NCBI RefSeq assembly: GCF_900114005.1
Contig: NZ_FORM01000010.1
Span: forward strand, 1 to 64,000
Reading direction: 5' to 3'
DNA from: Olleya namhaensis
GTDB lineage: Bacteria > Bacteroidota > Bacteroidia > Flavobacteriales > Flavobacteriaceae
Length of the DNA stretch: 64,000 nucleotides
Below are positions 62,737-64,000 of this stretch, piece by piece. The position numbers and the translations under genes were made by a program. Every line of letters begins with the position of its first letter. The first letter of the stretch is position 1. The notes under the pieces were generated by a model that saw only the letters and a program-made list of their open reading frames with translations, was not told where the DNA came from and made no database searches.

Positions 62737-62928
62737 ATGAAATTGATCACAGTAAAACGTCAGACAAGACAGGAAAACAGATTTGCTCCCAAAATGGGGA
62801 GACTTAGTGCCAAAGTAACGTACATTAAAAAACAAGTGCTTGGCATACCAATTAAAACGCTTCACAAGTATCGCGAAACGTATTACGGAGAAGTTAAAGA
62901 TTGCAGTGCATGTAATTTAGCTAGATAA
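62737..62928 (+). CDS. Small basic conserved hypothetical protein
   Basis: 63 residues from the ATG at 62737 (MKLITVKRQTRQENRF). It contains KVTYIKKQVLGIPIKTLHKYRETYYGEVKDC and ends with CSACNLAR (CxxC). It is very basic, with no signal peptide. The end-to-end use of a single ATG and the strong terminator directly behind it support a real gene. Function unknown. Confidence 0.65.
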   Translation: MKLITVKRQTRQENRFAPKMGRLSAKVTYIKKQVLGIPIKTLHKYRETYYGEVKDCSACNLAR

Positions 62929-62930
62929 AT

Positions 62931-62965
62931 AAAAAAGCCTCGATAAATATCGAGGCTTTTTTTTT
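62931..62965. terminator. Bidirectional terminator between the small protein gene and lspA
   Basis: A-run plus GCCTCGATA pairs with TATCGAGGC plus T-run over a two-base loop. Its T-run reaches the lspA stop codon. Confidence 0.9.
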
Positions 62966-63449
62966 ATGCTTTTTTAGTATTAAAACTGCCCACTATCAAA
63001 CAGCCCATTCCAACCATAACAGATACATCTGCTAGATTAAAAATTCCTGTTCTAAACACACCACCTAAGTCAATGTGTAAAAAGTCGGTTACAGAGCCAT
63101 ATACAATACGATCGTATACATTGGCTATTCCACCACCTATTATACAACAAAACCCAACTAAGGTCATTGTATTCATCGTTTTGTCTTTAATAATATGTCT
63201 TAAAACTAAAGCTAAAACTATTATAGGTAATACTAAAAGTAACCCAATACGCAGCGCAGGACTAAAGTCACTACCCATACCTAAAAAGGCACCTTTATTC
63301 TCTACATTATGAAGTGTAAAATATTGTCCAAAAATTTCAGTTTCAGTACCTGCAATAACATCAACTCTAACAATGATTTTAGAGACTTGATCCAAAATTA
63401 TATTTAAAACAATTAAGCCTAGAATAAGTATATTTCTACTACTCATCAT
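62964..63449 (-). CDS. lspA: Lipoprotein signal peptidase II
   Basis: 161 residues with four membrane helices. The catalytic aspartates are in GGGIANVYDRIVYGSVTDFL and FNLADVSV (NxxD and FNxAD). LspA cleaves lipoprotein signal peptides, of which this window encodes many. It overlaps the 3' end of fabD by 11 bp. Confidence 0.95.
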   Translation of the reverse strand: MMSSRNILILGLIVLNIILDQVSKIIVRVDVIAGTETEIFGQYFTLHNVENKGAFLGMGSDFSPALRIGLLLVLPIIVLALVLRHIIKDKTMNTMTLVGFCCIIGGGIANVYDRIVYGSVTDFLHIDLGGVFRTGIFNLADVSVMVGMGCLIVGSFNTKKA

Positions 63450-64000
63450 TTTTTAGATCTAAGGTTGCAGATGCCGTCTGTGCGTCTCTGTTAATCTTTT
63501 TTACCAACCCTTGTAATACTTTTCCAGGTCCAACTTCAGTAAATAAAGTTGCCCCATCTGTTATCATTTGCTGCACAGATTGTGTCCAACGCACAGGTGC
63601 AGTTAATTGAGAGATTAAGTTTGCTTTTATTTCGTTTTCATCAGTAATTGCAGTTGCAGTTACATTTTGATAAATTGGGCAATGTGGTGTGCTAAATGTT
63701 GTGTTTTCAATAGCTGCTGCTAATTCTTCTCTTGCAGGCTCCATCATTGGTGAGTGAAATGCGCCTCCAACAGGAAGCATTAATGCACGTCTTGCTCCTG
63801 CTTCTTTCATTGCTTCACAAGCTTTTTCTACTGCACTAACTTCTCCAGAGATTACTAATTGTCCAGGACAATTGTAATTTGCTGCAACAACAACACCATC
63901 TATATTAGCACAAATATCTTCAACAACTTTGTCTTCAAGACCTAATACTGCAGCCATTGTACTTGGTTGTATTTCGCAAGCTTTTTGCATGGCTTGTGCA
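63439..64000 (-). CDS. fabD: ACP S-malonyltransferase FabD (5' end outside the window)
   Basis: The frame is open to the window edge. The visible 186 or so residues hold AAVLGL, VVAANYNCPGQLVISG, the catalytic histidine in GGAFHSPMM and the closing EVGPGKVLQGLVKKI. The nucleophile GHSLGE segment lies beyond 64000. FabD loads malonate onto acyl carrier protein for fatty-acid synthesis. Confidence 0.94.
   Translation of the reverse strand, partial: AQAMQKACEIQPSTMAAVLGLEDKVVEDICANIDGVVVAANYNCPGQLVISGEVSAVEKACEAMKEAGARRALMLPVGGAFHSPMMEPAREELAAAIENTTFSTPHCPIYQNVTATAITDENEIKANLISQLTAPVRWTQSVQQMITDGATLFTEVGPGKVLQGLVKKINRDAQTASATLDLKNDE

Overview
The window is about 64 kb of AT-rich DNA from a marine member of the Bacteroidota, most likely family Flavobacteriaceae. 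The main reasons are a PorP/SprF-type type IX secretion protein, SusC/SusD pairs, Bacteroidota-style -7 promoter elements (TAnnTTTG), a short primary sigma factor of about 287 residues, a FolK-deoxynucleoside kinase fusion, and a complete alginate-degradation locus. No plasmid, phage or insertion sequence is visible. I cannot name the species from sequence alone.

Layout. 1-6.6 kb: a dodecin fragment, a NifU-like Fe-S protein, a PorP/SprF protein, a LytS-like kinase / small lipoprotein / LytTR regulator operon, and a gamma carbonic anhydrase. 6.6-34.2 kb: housekeeping genes, namely a DUF2797 protein, a GH3 protein, clpX-clpP-tig (minus strand), an alpha/beta hydrolase, pdxJ, a CBS-domain protein with nadK, uppS-bamA-two ompH/skp genes-murI, rpsU, the primary sigma factor, an AsmA-like protein, a queuosine precursor transporter, folK-dNK, a SpoU methyltransferase and mutS. 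34.3-35.1 kb: tRNA-Gly(GCC), tRNA-Leu(TAA) and a lipoprotein built of 11-residue repeats. 35.5-58.0 kb: the alginate utilisation locus. 58.1-64 kb: a DMT exporter, the Kdo transferase, a DegT aminotransferase, galE, a small conserved protein, lspA and the 3' part of fabD.

The alginate locus appears to be three transcription units plus a metabolic tail. Unit A: PL7, PL6, PL7, a gluconokinase/6-phosphogluconate dehydrogenase fusion, and an Nramp-like carrier. Unit B: PL17 and KdgF. Unit C: SusC, SusD, a PKD lipoprotein, PL7, then a FadR-type GntR regulator, an MFS transporter and an SDR reductase. Tail: KdgK and Eda. Inferred flow: surface and periplasmic PL7/PL6 enzymes cut alginate, SusCD imports oligomers, PL17 releases unsaturated monomers, KdgF opens them to DEH, the MFS carrier brings DEH into the cytoplasm, the SDR reduces DEH to KDG, and KdgK and Eda yield pyruvate and glyceraldehyde-3-phosphate.

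The most interesting signals are: (1) a near-identical tandem TTGGTAAACCA operator overlapping the -7 box of units A, B and C, very probably the target of the locus's own GntR regulator; (2) an Nramp-fold carrier in unit A that has lost both canonical metal-binding motifs, next to a gluconokinase-6PGDH fusion that is not on the alginate pathway; and (3) three AATGAGT direct repeats with an exact 21-bp period upstream of the LytS/LytTR operon.
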